A stretch of 64,000 bases of DNA from Deltaproteobacteria bacterium HGW-Deltaproteobacteria-18 (GCA_002841885.1 PHBE01000021.1:40284-104283), one strand, 5' to 3'; counted from the first letter of the stretch, positions 1 to 10,641 are shown. Notes: a model not told the origin generated them from the letters alone. Numbers and translations: made by a program.

Positions 1-2
1 CG

Positions 3-2702
3 CTTTTGAAGCCGGACGGCAGGGTCATAACAGCCAACAAGACCTTTGCCAAACGGGTCGGCAAGACGGTGGAACAATGTCTGGGTCGATCCATTTATGA
101 TTTCATTCCCCCAGAAGTCGCGCTTTCGCGCAAACGCATAGTCGAGGACTTGGTGCTCAACGCGCAGCCCCTGGTCTTCGAGGATGAACGGCAGGGGCTT
201 TGGATGCGGCACAGCTTGAGCCCGGTGCTCGCAGCCGACGGTTCGGTGGCGGCAATTGCTACCTTCGCGGTGGACATAACCGAGCGCAAGAGGCGCGAGA
301 ATCTGCTCATCGCACGCCAGCGGATCGGCGAATTCGCCATCAATCATTCCCTGAACGATTTGCTGCGCATGGCTCTCGATGAGGCTGAGAGCCTGACCGG
401 AAGCGCTATGAGTTTTCTGCATTTCCTGAACGAGGAACAGAGGATCCTGTCCATGCAGGCCTGGTCCACCAAAACCTTGCAGACAGGTTTTTCGGTCCTG
501 CCGCAGAATTCGAATCTGGAAATTCCGAATTCCGGGATCTGGTCGGAGTGTCTGCGCACCCGTCGGCCCGTCATCCTGAATAGCGAGACCATGAGTGAGC
601 GCAAAAAAGGCTTGCCCGACGGACATCCTCCCTTGATCCGCGTGGTGCTTTTGCCCATCTTGCGCGCCAAGAAAATCGTGGCCATTCTGGCACTGGCCAA
701 CAAGGAGACAAATTACACCGATCAGGATGTGCAGATCCTCTCGGAACTTGGCAATCTGCTGTGGGAAATCCTGGAATACAAGCGCGCACAGGAAGAGCTG
801 GCTAAAAGCGAGGCCCTGCTCAACATGCTCCAGCGTCTGAGCGGGATGGGCGGCTGGCTGTGGGATGTCCAACAAAAAACCATGCTCTGGACGCGGGAAC
901 TCTATCATCTCCACGGCCTGGTTCCCGGGCAGCTCGCCCCTGGATCATCCGAGCATATCGAGCTGAGCCTGTCCTGCTATGAACCTGATGACAGAGTCAG
1001 GATACTCGACGCTTTCGCCAGATGCGTTGACCATGGCGTTTCTTTTGATCTGGACGTCCCCTTCGTCTCGGTCAATGGAAAACAAATGCAAATCCGTACC
1101 AGGGCCGAGGCCATCCAGGAAGATGGCAAGGTGTCCAAGGTGCTCGGCATATTCGAAGATGTCACCGAGCGCAGAAGTCTCGAGCATCGTTACGAAACCC
1201 TCTTCCAGCACATGCTGGACGGGTTTGCACTGCACGAGATCATCTGCGACGCAGAAGGCCGCCCAGTGGACTACCGTTTTATTGAGGTCAATCCGGCCTT
1301 TGAACACCACACCGGCCTTTTGGCTCAGGACATCCGGGGCAAAACCGTACGGGAAGTCATGCCCGCCATCGAGCAGGTCTGGATAGACACCTACGGCCGG
1401 GTGGCTCTGACGGGCGAACCGGCGCTGTTCGAGGAATACGCGGCAGCCCAGGACAAATTTTTCCATGTCACCGCATTTTGCCCGGCACCCATGCAATTCG
1501 CCTGCATTTTTTCGGATGTCTCGGAGCGCAAGCGCAATGAGCAGGTCCTGCGTCAGGCCAAGGAAGCCGCCGAAGCCGCCAACGTGGCCAAATCGGAATT
1601 CCTGGCCAACATGAGCCACGAAATCCGCACACCGCTGAACGGCATCGTGGGCATCCTGCAATTGCTTGAGTCCATGGAGCTTTCTGGAGATGTTAAAAAG
1701 TTTGTCGAGCTGGCCGGAACCTCGGCCGATCGCCTGAACGGTCTTCTGTCGGATATCCTGGATCTGGCCAGGATCGAATCCGGCAAACTGGTCATCAAGG
1801 CCGCGCCTTTTGATCCTGAGGAGCTGCGGGTATCAACTCTGGGACTTTTTGCCCCGACTTCCGGCAGCAAGGGGTTGCGGCTTGAGTTTATCCTGAGTCC
1901 GGATCTGCCCGACAAACTGGTGGGCGATGAATCCAGGCTTCGGCAGGTGCTTTTCAATCTGGTGGGCAATTCCATCAAGTTCACCCAGACCGGTTTCGTG
2001 CGTGTCGATGTCAACCCTGTGCCGGGATGCTCGTCATCACAGATTCTTTTTTGCGTCAGTGATTCCGGACCAGGCATCCCCGACCATCAGCTGGACGGAA
2101 TCTTCTCGGCTTTCGTGCAGGGCGAGAACTCCTACGTGCGCAACCATCAGGGTGCCGGCCTTGGACTGGCCATCGTCAAGCGTATAGTGGGCCTGATGGG
2201 CGGTTGCCTCTGCGTGGACAGCTCGGAAAAAGGAACGGTCATGTGTTTCTCCATTGCCCTGCCTGCAGATCCCACTGCAAAGGCGAGCAGTGTTCCCCAG
2301 CCGGCTGTTTCAAAAGGTCTGGGCAGAGGATTGAACATTCTTCTTGTCGAGGACGATGCCGTGAGCATGTTCGCAGCCCGGAGCGTACTGGAAAAAGCCG
2401 GACACACGGTCACCGGGGTCGTCGATGGAAGCGAGGTCGTGCCGAGCCTGCGGGAAGCCGATTTCGATCTCATCCTCATGGATGTGCAGCTGCCGATCAT
2501 GGACGGTTTGCAGGCCACTGCCCAGGTACGAAAAGATGCTTCTCTCGGCGACAAATCGCGCATACCCATTGTTGCCATGACGGCCTATGCCATGAGCGGC
2601 GACCGGGAAAATTTTTTGGCAGCAGGAATGGACGACTATATAGCCAAGCCCGTCAGCGCGACCGAACTGCTTGCCATTTTGGACAGGCTTGGAGTTCATT
2701 AG
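3..2702 (+). CDS. Hybrid sensor histidine kinase (PAS-GAF-PAS-PAS-HisKA-HATPase-REC), 5' end outside window
   Basis: The reading frame is open to the left edge and begins inside a PAS domain, so the N-terminus is missing. Domain order along the visible ~899 residues: PAS (to ~95, ending DITERKRRE), GAF (~100-258), PAS (~265-392), PAS (~395-512), HisKA with the phospho-acceptor motif FLANMSHEIRTPLNG (~535-550), HATPase with N box NLVGNSIKF and G boxes DSGPGIPD and GAGLGLAIV, and a C-terminal receiver with the aspartate in LILMDVQLPIMDG. No membrane segment is visible, so it is probably a soluble phosphorelay kinase, though a missing N-terminal part could change that. It ends immediately before another hybrid kinase gene. 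The sensed signal is unknown. Confidence 0.93.
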   Translation, partial: LLKPDGRVITANKTFAKRVGKTVEQCLGRSIYDFIPPEVALSRKRIVEDLVLNAQPLVFEDERQGLWMRHSLSPVLAADGSVAAIATFAVDITERKRRENLLIARQRIGEFAINHSLNDLLRMALDEAESLTGSAMSFLHFLNEEQRILSMQAWSTKTLQTGFSVLPQNSNLEIPNSGIWSECLRTRRPVILNSETMSERKKGLPDGHPPLIRVVLLPILRAKKIVAILALANKETNYTDQDVQILSELGNLLWEILEYKRAQEELAKSEALLNMLQRLSGMGGWLWDVQQKTMLWTRELYHLHGLVPGQLAPGSSEHIELSLSCYEPDDRVRILDAFARCVDHGVSFDLDVPFVSVNGKQMQIRTRAEAIQEDGKVSKVLGIFEDVTERRSLEHRYETLFQHMLDGFALHEIICDAEGRPVDYRFIEVNPAFEHHTGLLAQDIRGKTVREVMPAIEQVWIDTYGRVALTGEPALFEEYAAAQDKFFHVTAFCPAPMQFACIFSDVSERKRNEQVLRQAKEAAEAANVAKSEFLANMSHEIRTPLNGIVGILQLLESMELSGDVKKFVELAGTSADRLNGLLSDILDLARIESGKLVIKAAPFDPEELRVSTLGLFAPTSGSKGLRLEFILSPDLPDKLVGDESRLRQVLFNLVGNSIKFTQTGFVRVDVNPVPGCSSSQILFCVSDSGPGIPDHQLDGIFSAFVQGENSYVRNHQGAGLGLAIVKRIVGLMGGCLCVDSSEKGTVMCFSIALPADPTAKASSVPQPAVSKGLGRGLNILLVEDDAVSMFAARSVLEKAGHTVTGVVDGSEVVPSLREADFDLILMDVQLPIMDGLQATAQVRKDASLGDKSRIPIVAMTAYAMSGDRENFLAAGMDDYIAKPVSATELLAILDRLGVH

Positions 2703-2756
2703 GTGTTAAAACATGAGTCAACCCTGTCTTTTATCAATTTTGGAAATGATCCACCC

Positions 2757-5700
2757 ATGACCAGAACAATGAGCCTGAAAAATAACGCGGAGCTGCGTTT
2801 CGAGGACTTCTTCGACCTGCAGGAAGTCCAGAAGATTCAGGACAATTTTGCCCTGGCCACTGGCGTGGCAGCCCTCATAACCGCTCCCGATGGTCGTCCC
2901 CTGACCCGGCCGACCAATTTTACGCGGCTATGCAGCGAGGTCATCCGTGCTTCCCGGACGGGACTTGAAAACTGCATGCGCTCCGACGCCTTCCTTGGAA
3001 GATACAATCCGGATGGCCCGAACATAAGTCGCTGCATGAGCGGCGGATTGTGGGACGCGGGCGTGAGCATCACCGTGGGTGGACGACATGTCGCCAACTG
3101 GCTCATCGGGCAGGTGCGCTCCAGCCTGGATGACGAGGACGCAATGCTCGGCTATGCGCGGACCATCGGGGTCGCCCCCCAGGAATACCGCGAGGCCATG
3201 GAACAGGTGCCCTTCATGGAAGAAGGGCAATTCCGCCGTGTGGCCGAGGCCCTCTTTGTCATCGCCAACTCCCTGTCCGAAAAAGCCTACCAGCAGACCA
3301 TGCTTCTGGAGGAAAAGAGGGAAAGGCAGAAGATGGACGACATGCGCAGGATGCTCATGGACCGAAGTCTGGACGCAATAGTCATCATTGACCAGAATCA
3401 TCGCGTCATCGAAGCCAACAAACGCTTTGCGGACATGCTCGGCTATTCACAGGCTGAGGTGCTGGATTTGCACACTTGGGACTTTGAAGCGAACATGACC
3501 GAAGCGATCGTGAAAGAGCTTTATCCCGATTTTTCGCAAATCAATTCGGTTTTCGAGTCCAGGCATCGCAGAAAAGACCGCTCGACCTTCGACGTGGAGG
3601 TGACCACGGCCGGAGCCAGTATCGACGGACGCTCCTGCGTACTGGCCTTCAGTCGGGACATCAGCGGACGCAAGGAGGCCGAACGGCAGTTGCGCCAGAG
3701 CGAGAAGCATTTCCGGGCGCTTTTCGAACTGAGCCGTGACGGGTACATTCTGACCGACCCGGATGGCCGCTTTCTGGACGCCAACAAGGCCTACTGCGAC
3801 ATGACGGGCTATTCGCTTCCGGAGCTGCGCGCCCTTGGCGATTTCTATGCCATCACCCCTGAAAAATGGCATGACTGGCAGAAGGACCAGATATGGACGA
3901 GGCTGTTCAAGTCCGGTGACACCGGGGTTTACCGGAAGGAGTACATCCACAGGGACGGACATGTGTTTCCGGTGGAGTTGCGTGATTTCGTGGTCCACGA
4001 CGACCATGGCGTCGTCAAGTACGCATGGGGCATTGTGCGGGACATTTCCGAACGCGTGCAGACCGAGGAGCGGATGCACTCGCTGATGCAGATGGTCGAG
4101 CAGAGCCCGGCCTGCATCGTCATGACCGATACGCAAGGAAGCATCGAATACGTCAATCCCAAATTCACGGAGCTTTCGGGATATTCCTTTGATGAAGTCC
4201 GGGGGCAAAATCCCCGCATTCTCGGTTCGGGCTACAAATCACGCGAAGAGTACCAGGAACTCTGGAGCACGATCGAATCCGGACAGCAGTGGCGGGGCGA
4301 ATTCCGCGCCACAAGGACGGCAGCCTCTACTGGGAATCCGCCCTCATCGCGCCCATCCTCGACTCCGAAGGCCGGATCACCCACTATGTGGCCATCAAGG
4401 AGGACATCACCCAGCGCCGCCATGCGGAAGAGGAATTGCGCAAGCGCGACATCAACTTCAAGAAAATCGTGGACATCCTGCCGCAGCTGGTCTCCTATAT
4501 CGACAAGGATCTTTGCTATCGCTTCGTCAATGCAGCGTACGCCAGCTTTTTTTCGGACAAAAAATTCATCGGCCGTACCGTCCCGGAAGTCATCGGCGAA
4601 AAGGCCTTTGAGGCGACACGGGGGCATATTGATCAGGTTTTCCAGGGCAAGACCGTGCATTACGGAGCCACCCTGACGTATCCGGTCGTGGGTGAACGCT
4701 TTGTCGATGTCTACCTCATCCCGTATTATTCGGACCATGGGATCGTAGGCGGCTATTACGCTATCCTGAACGACCTTACCCATCTGAAGAAAATCGAGGA
4801 TTCCCTGCGCCGGGCCAAGGACGAGGCTGAGGCCGCCAACAAGCTCAAGTCCGAATTCCTGGCCAACATGAGCCATGAAATCCGCACGCCCCTGAACGGC
4901 ATCCTCGGCATGCTGCAGCTCATGCAGAGCAGCAAACTGGACGAGACGCAGAGCCATTGTCTGCACACGGCCATCAAATCGTCCAAGCGTCTGACCCGGC
5001 TGTTGAGCGACATCCTCGACATTTCGAAAATCGAGGCCGACAAAATGGTTTTCCGCAAGCATGCCTTCGACATCAAGGATGTCGACAAGGCACTCACGGA
5101 ATTGTTCGGGCAGGCGGTTAAGGAAAAAGGCGTTGCCTACGAGTTCAGGGGCGACCCCTGCCTGCCTAGCCAGGTCCTGGGTGACGAGGCGAGGCTGGTC
5201 CAGGTGCTTTTCAATCTGGTCGGCAACTCTCTGAAGTTCACCGACCAGGGCCGCGTCTGCGTAGAAGTCTCGGTCCTGCCGTTCACGGCCAAAGCTCCTC
5301 TTCGTCTGCTTTTTTCGGTCAGCGACACGGGGCTCGGCATGTCGCAGCAAACCCAGAAGGATATCTTCGAACCCTTCATCCAGAGCGACGGCTCCTACAC
5401 CAGGAAGCATCAGGGAGTGGGGCTGGGGCTGACCATAGTGCGCAAGCTCGTACAGCGCATGGGCGGGAGCCTGTGCCTGGATTCAGCCTCCGGCCAGGGC
5501 ACGGCTGTTTACGTTTCCCTGCCGTTCGAGCTGCCGCCCAGACGCTCCGGAGTGGAACGCGCCCGGTGCGGAAAGTGCGAGGGGGTTCCCGGTCTCAGGC
5601 TGCTCATGGTCGAGGACGACGCGGTCAATCTGCTTTGCGGTCAGAAGCTTCTTGAAAAGGCGGGGTATGCGGTCACAACTGCCCGTGACGGTCAGGAAGC

Positions 5701-5992
5701 GCTTGAAGTGCTCATGATCAAGGAGTTCGATCTGGTGCTGATGGACATCCAGATGCCTGTTCTCGACGGAATCCAGACTACCCGGGCCATCCGGCACGCC
5801 GCGTCCTTCGCGCACGTGTCGGACATCCCCATCATCGCCCTGACCGCTCATGCCATGGCCGGAGATCAGGAGAAATTCATGGCAGCCGAGATGGATGGTT
5901 ATTTGAGCAAGCCTTTTGACCTTTGCAAAATCAACCTGGAGATAGCCAGAGTCATCTCCCTGCCGCGCAGGGGGGCATGGCGGACGGAGTGA
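2757..5992 (+). pseudogene. Frameshifted PocR-PAS hybrid histidine kinase
   Basis: Two frames together encode one hybrid kinase of about 1,080 residues. The first frame runs from ATG 2757 (or GTG 2703) and holds a PocR sensory domain, two full PAS domains and the start of a third. At about 4305-4310 the homology moves to the -1 frame and continues as HKDGSLYWESALIAPI to 5992. That part holds the rest of the third PAS, a fourth PAS, HisKA (FLANMSHEIRTPLNG), HATPase (NLVGNSLKF, DTGLGMS, GVGLGLTIV) and REC (LVLMDIQMPVLDG). The first frame continues as nonsense to a stop at 4676. One base appears to be missing between GCGCC and ACAAGG. The site is not a slippery heptamer, so a real mutation or a sequencing error is likelier than programmed frameshifting. 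All catalytic motifs downstream are intact, which suggests a recent event. Confidence 0.85.
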
Positions 5993-6101
5993 GACACGGA
6001 TTAGAGATAGTTGACCTTGACTTCGGTTCTTTTCAGCCGGATGCACTCGTGCTGAATAAGCCGACCCCGATGGATATACAGCAGAATACGGAGAGGTTTG
6101 A

Positions 6102-6497
6102 ATGCGAATACTGATAGTGGAAGATGATTTTGTCGGCCGCAAGGTGATGCACCAGTTACTGCTCGAATACGGAGAGTGCGATGTCGCTGTGGATGGAGTC
6201 GAGGCCGTCAAGGCTTTCGACTTGGCCTGGGCGGTGGAGCAGCCTTACGACGTCATGTTTCTGGATATCATGATGCCGAACATGAGTGGGCATGAGGCCC
6301 TGAAGATCATCAGGGACAAGGAGAAGGAACGCGGCGTGACGCCCCAAAAAGAGGTGAGAGTCATCATGACCAGCGCGCTGGACGACGTGAAGAACGTGAC
6401 CCAGTCCTTTTTCCAGGGCGGGGCGTCGGCCTATCTGGTCAAACCCATCGAACGGCGCAAGATTATCGAGGAACTGCGTAAACTGGGTCTGGTCTGA
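6102..6497 (+). CDS. Single-domain CheY-like response regulator
   Basis: A 131-residue receiver domain with no output domain. The acidic pocket is VEDD, the phospho-acceptor is Asp55 in MFLDIMMPNMSG, the switch Thr is in VIMTSA, and the conserved Lys is in YLVKPIE. It starts 109 bp after the PocR hybrid kinase on the same strand, with GAGAGG upstream of ATG. It could act as a downstream phosphate acceptor for the two hybrid kinases or as a CheY-type protein with the cheB/cheR/cheD genes next to it. The sequence does not decide between these. Confidence 0.93.
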   Translation: MRILIVEDDFVGRKVMHQLLLEYGECDVAVDGVEAVKAFDLAWAVEQPYDVMFLDIMMPNMSGHEALKIIRDKEKERGVTPQKEVRVIMTSALDDVKNVTQSFFQGGASAYLVKPIERRKIIEELRKLGLV

Positions 6498-6502
6498 TAC
6501 GT

Positions 6503-6534
6503 TTGTGCCGGTCCGGTGTTCAGGATCGGCACAA
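6503..6534. terminator. Hairpin between convergent receiver gene and cheB
   Basis: Inverted repeat TTGTGCCGGTCC / GGATCGGCACAA, 12 pairs with one G-T, 8-nt loop. It overlaps the cheB stop codon (6520-6522) and follows the receiver gene stop by 5 bases. There is no clear T tract on either strand, so it is terminator-like rather than a textbook intrinsic terminator. Confidence 0.5.
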
Positions 6535-7590
6535 CTGCAAAACCAGGGGGGCAATCTGGGTCAGTGGCACTATCTTGTCCACCCCGCCCAGCTTGATGGC
6601 CTCGCCGGGCATGCCGAAGACGACACAGGAATGCTCGTCCTGAGCCACGGTTACGGCTCCGGCCTGATGCATTTCGAGCATGGCCTTGGCGCCGTCGTCG
6701 CCCATGCCCGTCATGATCACTCCCACGGCGTTCTTGCCCGCATACCTTGCGGCCGAACGGAAAAGGACGTCCACTGAGGGGCGGTGCCGCGAGACCAGCG
6801 GCCCCTCCTTGACCTGTACGTAGTATCTGGCGCCGCTGCGTTTGAGCAGCATATGCAGATTGCCCGGAGCGATGAGGGCCTGGCCGCGCAGCACGGTATC
6901 GTTGTCGGTGGCTTCCTTGACCACGATGTCGCACAGGGAGTTCAGGCGCTGGGCAAAGGCTGCCGTGAATTTCTCGGGCATGTGCTGGACGATGACGATG
7001 CCAGGGCAATCCACCGGCATGGACTGCAGCAGGGTCAACAGGGCCTCGGTTCCGCCTGTCGAGGCACCGACCACGACAACCTTCTCCGTGGTCTGGATCA
7101 TCGCGTTGGACGCGGCTTTGGGCAGCATGGCGTCGGCCGTCAGTTTCTGGCTGATCTTCAGGGTCCGGGGCACGTATTTCTGCACCTTGGCCTTGGCTGC
7201 GGCCTTGACCTCGTCGCAGAGCATGATCCGTGATTCCTCCATGAACTGCTTTGTACCCACCTTGGGCTTCTGAATGATGGATACGGCCCCGTATTCCAGG
7301 GCTTTCATGGTTGTTTCGGCGTTTTTTTCGGTCAGGGTGGAGCAGATGATGGTCGGGATGGGATGCTGGGTCATGATCTTCTTGAGGAACGTGATCCCGT
7401 CCATGCGCGGCATCTCCACATCCAGGGACAGGACGTCCGGCGTATGGTCGCGCATGATTTCGGCCGCCGCGAAAGGGTCTCCCGCCGCGCCGATGACCTC
7501 TATCTCCGGATCCGAAGCGTAGATGGAAGTGAGGGTCTGGCGGACCAGAGCCGAATCATCCACAATGAGGATGCGTATTTTATCTTTCAT
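6520..7590 (-). CDS. cheB: Chemotaxis response regulator protein-glutamate methylesterase/deamidase CheB
   Basis: A 356-residue protein with an N-terminal receiver ([14 protein letters not shown], phospho-Asp in [13 protein letters not shown]) and a C-terminal CheB esterase domain. The catalytic Ser is in [11 protein letters not shown], the His in [11 protein letters not shown] and the Asp in [11 protein letters not shown]. It removes methyl groups from receptor glutamates and can deamidate glutamines. ATG 7590 is preferred over an upstream in-frame start because GGAG precedes it at normal spacing. The upstream gene on the same strand is a CheR-like methyltransferase, 93 bases away, and cheD is divergent from that. 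No cheA, cheW or receptor gene is in the window, so this is a partial adaptation cluster. Confidence 0.95.
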   Translation of the reverse strand: MKDKIRILIVDDSALVRQTLTSIYASDPEIEVIGAAGDPFAAAEIMRDHTPDVLSLDVEMPRMDGITFLKKIMTQHPIPTIICSTLTEKNAETTMKALEYGAVSIIQKPKVGTKQFMEESRIMLCDEVKAAAKAKVQKYVPRTLKISQKLTADAMLPKAASNAMIQTTEKVVVVGASTGGTEALLTLLQSMPVDCPGIVIVQHMPEKFTAAFAQRLNSLCDIVVKEATDNDTVLRGQALIAPGNLHMLLKRSGARYYVQVKEGPLVSRHRPSVDVLFRSAARYAGKNAVGVIMTGMGDDGAKAMLEMHQAGAVTVAQDEHSCVVFGMPGEAIKLGGVDKIVPLTQIAPLVLQLCRS

Positions 7591-7683
7591 GCATGCGGAC
7601 TCCTGATTTACACACAATAACGGGATTTTTTATCTATATACCGTTAAGATCAGAGAGTAAATCAGGAAATGAAAGCGCAGTGC

Positions 7684-8349
7684 CTAGACTGCTTGATAGA
7701 GTGCATGATCCAGATGACGAAAACCCGGCATGCGCGGCATGCGCGCCCCCAGGACCAGAATGCCTCCCGGGGTCAGATATTGCCGCAGCCGTCCGGCCAG
7801 GGCCAGCGCCAGGGCAGGATGAAAATGATGCAGCACCTGACGGCAGACGATGACATCCATCGGCTCGCGCAGGGAGAAGGATTCGAAAATGTCCTGACAC
7901 CTGAAATTGACCATTTCGCGCACCCCGGGCTTCAGGCGCACCAGATCCTTGCCGGAATCGCGACTGCGCAGGAAATAGCGCCTGGCCATAACGGGCGGGA
8001 CGCTGCGGACGCTGGCTGAAGGATACACGCCGCGTTTGGCCTGGTCCAGGTTGGCGGGCAGGAAGTCCGTGGCCAGAATGGAGAATTCGAGCCCGGAGTG
8101 CTCCTTGGCCTCTTCCAGCAGGGTGATGCACAAGCTGTAGGCGTCGAGCCCGCGATCACATCCGGCCACGAGGAACGAGCAAAGCGGAGATGACCCGTGG
8201 CGATGATGATCGGCCACGATTTCCGCCAGGAATTCAAACTGCCGGGCGTCGTGCAGAAAGCCGTGGTCCTTGCCCAATGCATCGACAAGATAAGGCAATT
8301 CCAGCCGCAGGCCTGAGCGAAAAGTGTTTTCTTCTGATGACATCTGCAT
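7684..8349 (-). CDS. CheR-like SAM-dependent methyltransferase (short, divergent)
   Basis: About 221 residues with the CheR catalytic-domain signature: a SAM-binding segment AGCDRGLDAYSL, ILATDFLPANLDQAKRG, RYFLR, and the CRQVLHHF motif matching CRNVLIYF of CheR. Compared with typical CheR (~270-290 residues) the N-terminal helical domain is short or absent, and the usual GEEPYS is GLDAYS, losing the acidic pair. It lies upstream of cheB on the same strand, so a role in receptor methylation is likely. Altered specificity or weak activity is possible. No strong ribosome site is visible; ATG 8349 and 8343 are both possible. Confidence 0.8.
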   Translation of the reverse strand: MQMSSEENTFRSGLRLELPYLVDALGKDHGFLHDARQFEFLAEIVADHHRHGSSPLCSFLVAGCDRGLDAYSLCITLLEEAKEHSGLEFSILATDFLPANLDQAKRGVYPSASVRSVPPVMARRYFLRSRDSGKDLVRLKPGVREMVNFRCQDIFESFSLREPMDVIVCRQVLHHFHPALALALAGRLRQYLTPGGILVLGARMPRMPGFRHLDHALYQAV

Positions 8350-8379
8350 GGAGAAAGGTTACTTTTACCTAGAACGTGG

Positions 8380-8979
8380 ATGATGTTTCAACTTACACCC
8401 AAGGTTTACAAGTCGGCAATGCAAAGAATCGCAAAAAACAGGATGATCATCCCGGAACAGGCCATCAACGGCCTCGAAGATTGCCGGGAACTTCCTCATG
8501 ACTACCTTTTGGTGGGTCAGGGAGGGATCTACAGCAGCCCGACTTTGGTACAGACGGTGCTCGGTTCGTGCGTTTCCGTGACAATGTACTGCGCAAAATA
8601 TCGCTGGGGCGGAATTTTTCACGCGTTGTTGCCGCGCATCGAAGATTTTTCAGGGAGCAGGGCAACCGGGGATCAGTATCGCTACGTCGATTCATCCATC
8701 TGGAGTCTGCTCCGGGAATTCGCCAAATCGGGAATTTCAGCAAAAAGCCTCGAATGCAAGATTTTTGGCGGGGCCTCGCCGCTGCATCAGCACTGCGACA
8801 CCTCCGCCGGAAACCGCAACGTCAAGGTCGCCATGGAAGTCCTGGCCGAGGAGGGCGTGACCGTCAGCGCCTCCAGCGTCGGCGGCAACGGCGGCCGCAA
8901 GCTTTTCTTCAGGACGGATACTGGCTTGGTGCTGCAGAAACGCTTCATCGTCACCGCCTGCAAGGAATGCAAGAGTTGA
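8380..8979 (+). CDS. cheD: Chemoreceptor glutamine deamidase CheD
   Basis: A 199-residue CheD-family protein. It has the catalytic Cys in LGSCVSV, the His in GIFHALLPR and the downstream KIFGGASP block that includes the family's conserved region. CheD deamidates specific glutamines of chemoreceptors and in some bacteria interacts with CheC. The N-terminus is about 40 residues longer than many CheD proteins; internal ATGs at 8419 and 8443 are alternatives. It is divergent from the CheR-like gene with only 30 bp between the starts. Confidence 0.93.
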   Translation: MMFQLTPKVYKSAMQRIAKNRMIIPEQAINGLEDCRELPHDYLLVGQGGIYSSPTLVQTVLGSCVSVTMYCAKYRWGGIFHALLPRIEDFSGSRATGDQYRYVDSSIWSLLREFAKSGISAKSLECKIFGGASPLHQHCDTSAGNRNVKVAMEVLAEEGVTVSASSVGGNGGRKLFFRTDTGLVLQKRFIVTACKECKS

Positions 8980-8984
8980 TCGCG

Positions 8985-9009
8985 TAGGGGCAAAAAACAT
9001 TTTGCCCTC
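8985..9009. repeat. CGTAGGGGC-type hairpin repeat, copy 1
   Basis: GTAGGGGC followed by a palindrome GGGCAAAA-AACA-TTTTGCCC (stem 8988-8995 and 9000-9007) between the convergent cheD and glpK 3' ends. It shares the CGTAGGGGC head and GCCCTC tail with the copies near 50.5-50.8 kb. Confidence 0.6.
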
Positions 9010-9075
9010 CCCACGCGCCACCCACGCGCACCCGTGCGCCATTCCCAACGCCCCCCACACAGATCCCACAAAATC

Positions 9076-10587
9076 CTAGTCCACCCAGTCGAAGGTCCTG
9101 GTCACGGCCTTTTGCCATCCCGCAAAGAGTTCTGCGCGCTTTTCTTCAGCCATGTCCGGGATCCAGCGTTTGTCCTCTTCCCAGTTGTTATAGAGTTCCT
9201 CGCGTCCGGACCAGAAGCCCGAGGCGATTCCCGCCGCGTAGGCCGCACCAAGACAGGTGGTCTCGGCCACTTTGGGGCGGATGACCGGAACGTTCAGGAT
9301 GTCGGCCTGGAACTGCATGAGCAGTTCGTTGTAGACCATGCCGCCGTCGGCCTTGAGCGTTTTCAACTCCACGCCGGAGTCCTTGTTCATGGCCAGGACG
9401 ATGTCCTTGGCCTGGTAGGCGGTGGCCTCGAGCACGGCACGGGCGAAGTGGTTGCGGTTGATGTAACGGGTCAGGCCGACCATGACGCCGCGTGCGTCGG
9501 GTCGCCAGTAGGGGGCGTAGAGGCCGGAGAAGGCCGGGACAATGTACATGCCGCCCGTGTCTTCGACCTGTCTGGCCAGGGTCTCTATCTCCGGTGCCGA
9601 AGAGAACATCTGCAGGTTGTCGCGCAGCCACTGCACCAGCGCCCCGGCAATGGCGATGGACCCTTCCAGACAGTAGGATGGCTTGCGGCCGCTGAACTGG
9701 TAGGCCAGGGTGGTGATGAGCCCATGCTTGGACTGGATGGGCTCGTGGCCCGTGTGCATGAGCAGAAAGCAGCCCGTGCCGTAGGTGTTCTTGGCTTCGC
9801 CGGGGGCAAAACAGGTCTGGCCCACCAGGGCGGCCTGCTGGTCGCCGACGGCTCCGCAGACCGGCACGCGCGCGCCGATGGGACCGTCCTCGCTGGTGGG
9901 GCCCCAGGTGTCGCTGTCCGATGACGGCACGATGCGCGGCAGACCCTGCAGCGGGATGTCCATGATCCTGAGGATTTCCTCGTCCCAGGCCAGGGTTTTG
10001 AGATCCATGAGCATGGTCCGGCTGGCGTTGGTCACGTCGGTCACGTGCGCGCCTCCCTTGGGACCGCCGGTCAGCCACCAGATGATCCAGGTCTCGATGG
10101 TGCCGAAGAGGGCGTTGCCTTTGCCTGCGGCGGCACGGGCCTCGGGTACGTTGTCCAGGATCCAGCGCATCTTGGGGCCTGAAAAATAGGTCGCAACCGG
10201 CAGCCCGGTCACGGCCCTGAAACGGTCCTGGCCGCCGTCGGCGATGAGCTGCTTGCAGATTTCGTGGGTACGGGTGCACTGCCAGACGATGGCGTTGTAG
10301 TAGGGTTTGCCGGTGAAGCGGTCCCAGACCACCGTGGTCTCGCGCTGGTTGGTGATGCCGATGGACGATAGCTCCGAGCCCTTGATCCCGGATTTTGCCA
10401 AGGCCCCCCGGATGACGTCCTGGGTGTTGTTCCAGATCTCCATGGGATCGTGTTCGACCCAGCCGGGCTTCGGATAGATCTGCTCGTGCTCCTTCTGGTC
10501 CATGCCGACGATACGGCCGCGTTCGTCAAAGATGATGAAGCGGCTGCTGGTGGTTCCCTGATCGACTGCGCCTACGTAGCGGGCCAT
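9076..10587 (-). CDS. glpK: Glycerol kinase GlpK
   Basis: A 503-residue FGGY-family kinase, the normal length for GlpK. The N-terminal ATP/phosphate motif [17 protein letters not shown], the glycerol-binding [11 protein letters not shown] and WQCTRT segments and the [13 protein letters not shown] and [14 protein letters not shown] blocks are all present. It makes glycerol 3-phosphate from glycerol and ATP. GGAGGAGAG sits just upstream of ATG 10587. It is the last gene of the left-going glp operon, 54 bp after the HdrB-like gene, so uptake, phosphorylation and oxidation are encoded together. Confidence 0.98.
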   Translation of the reverse strand: MARYVGAVDQGTTSSRFIIFDERGRIVGMDQKEHEQIYPKPGWVEHDPMEIWNNTQDVIRGALAKSGIKGSELSSIGITNQRETTVVWDRFTGKPYYNAIVWQCTRTHEICKQLIADGGQDRFRAVTGLPVATYFSGPKMRWILDNVPEARAAAGKGNALFGTIETWIIWWLTGGPKGGAHVTDVTNASRTMLMDLKTLAWDEEILRIMDIPLQGLPRIVPSSDSDTWGPTSEDGPIGARVPVCGAVGDQQAALVGQTCFAPGEAKNTYGTGCFLLMHTGHEPIQSKHGLITTLAYQFSGRKPSYCLEGSIAIAGALVQWLRDNLQMFSSAPEIETLARQVEDTGGMYIVPAFSGLYAPYWRPDARGVMVGLTRYINRNHFARAVLEATAYQAKDIVLAMNKDSGVELKTLKADGGMVYNELLMQFQADILNVPVIRPKVAETTCLGAAYAAGIASGFWSGREELYNNWEEDKRWIPDMAEEKRAELFAGWQKAVTRTFDWVD

Positions 10588-10641
10588 GTGCTCTCCTCCT
10601 GCTCTGGTGTTTCGTTCGTCCTACAGAATTTTCATGTGTTC

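Noticed and set aside
4300..4312. Programmed -1 frameshift in the hybrid kinase
   Set aside because: No X-XXY-YYZ heptamer and no clear downstream pseudoknot; a lost base explains it more simply.
9034..9924. Open frame of ~296 codons opposite glpK
   Set aside because: It is the complement of a well-supported kinase and its translation shows no domain pattern.
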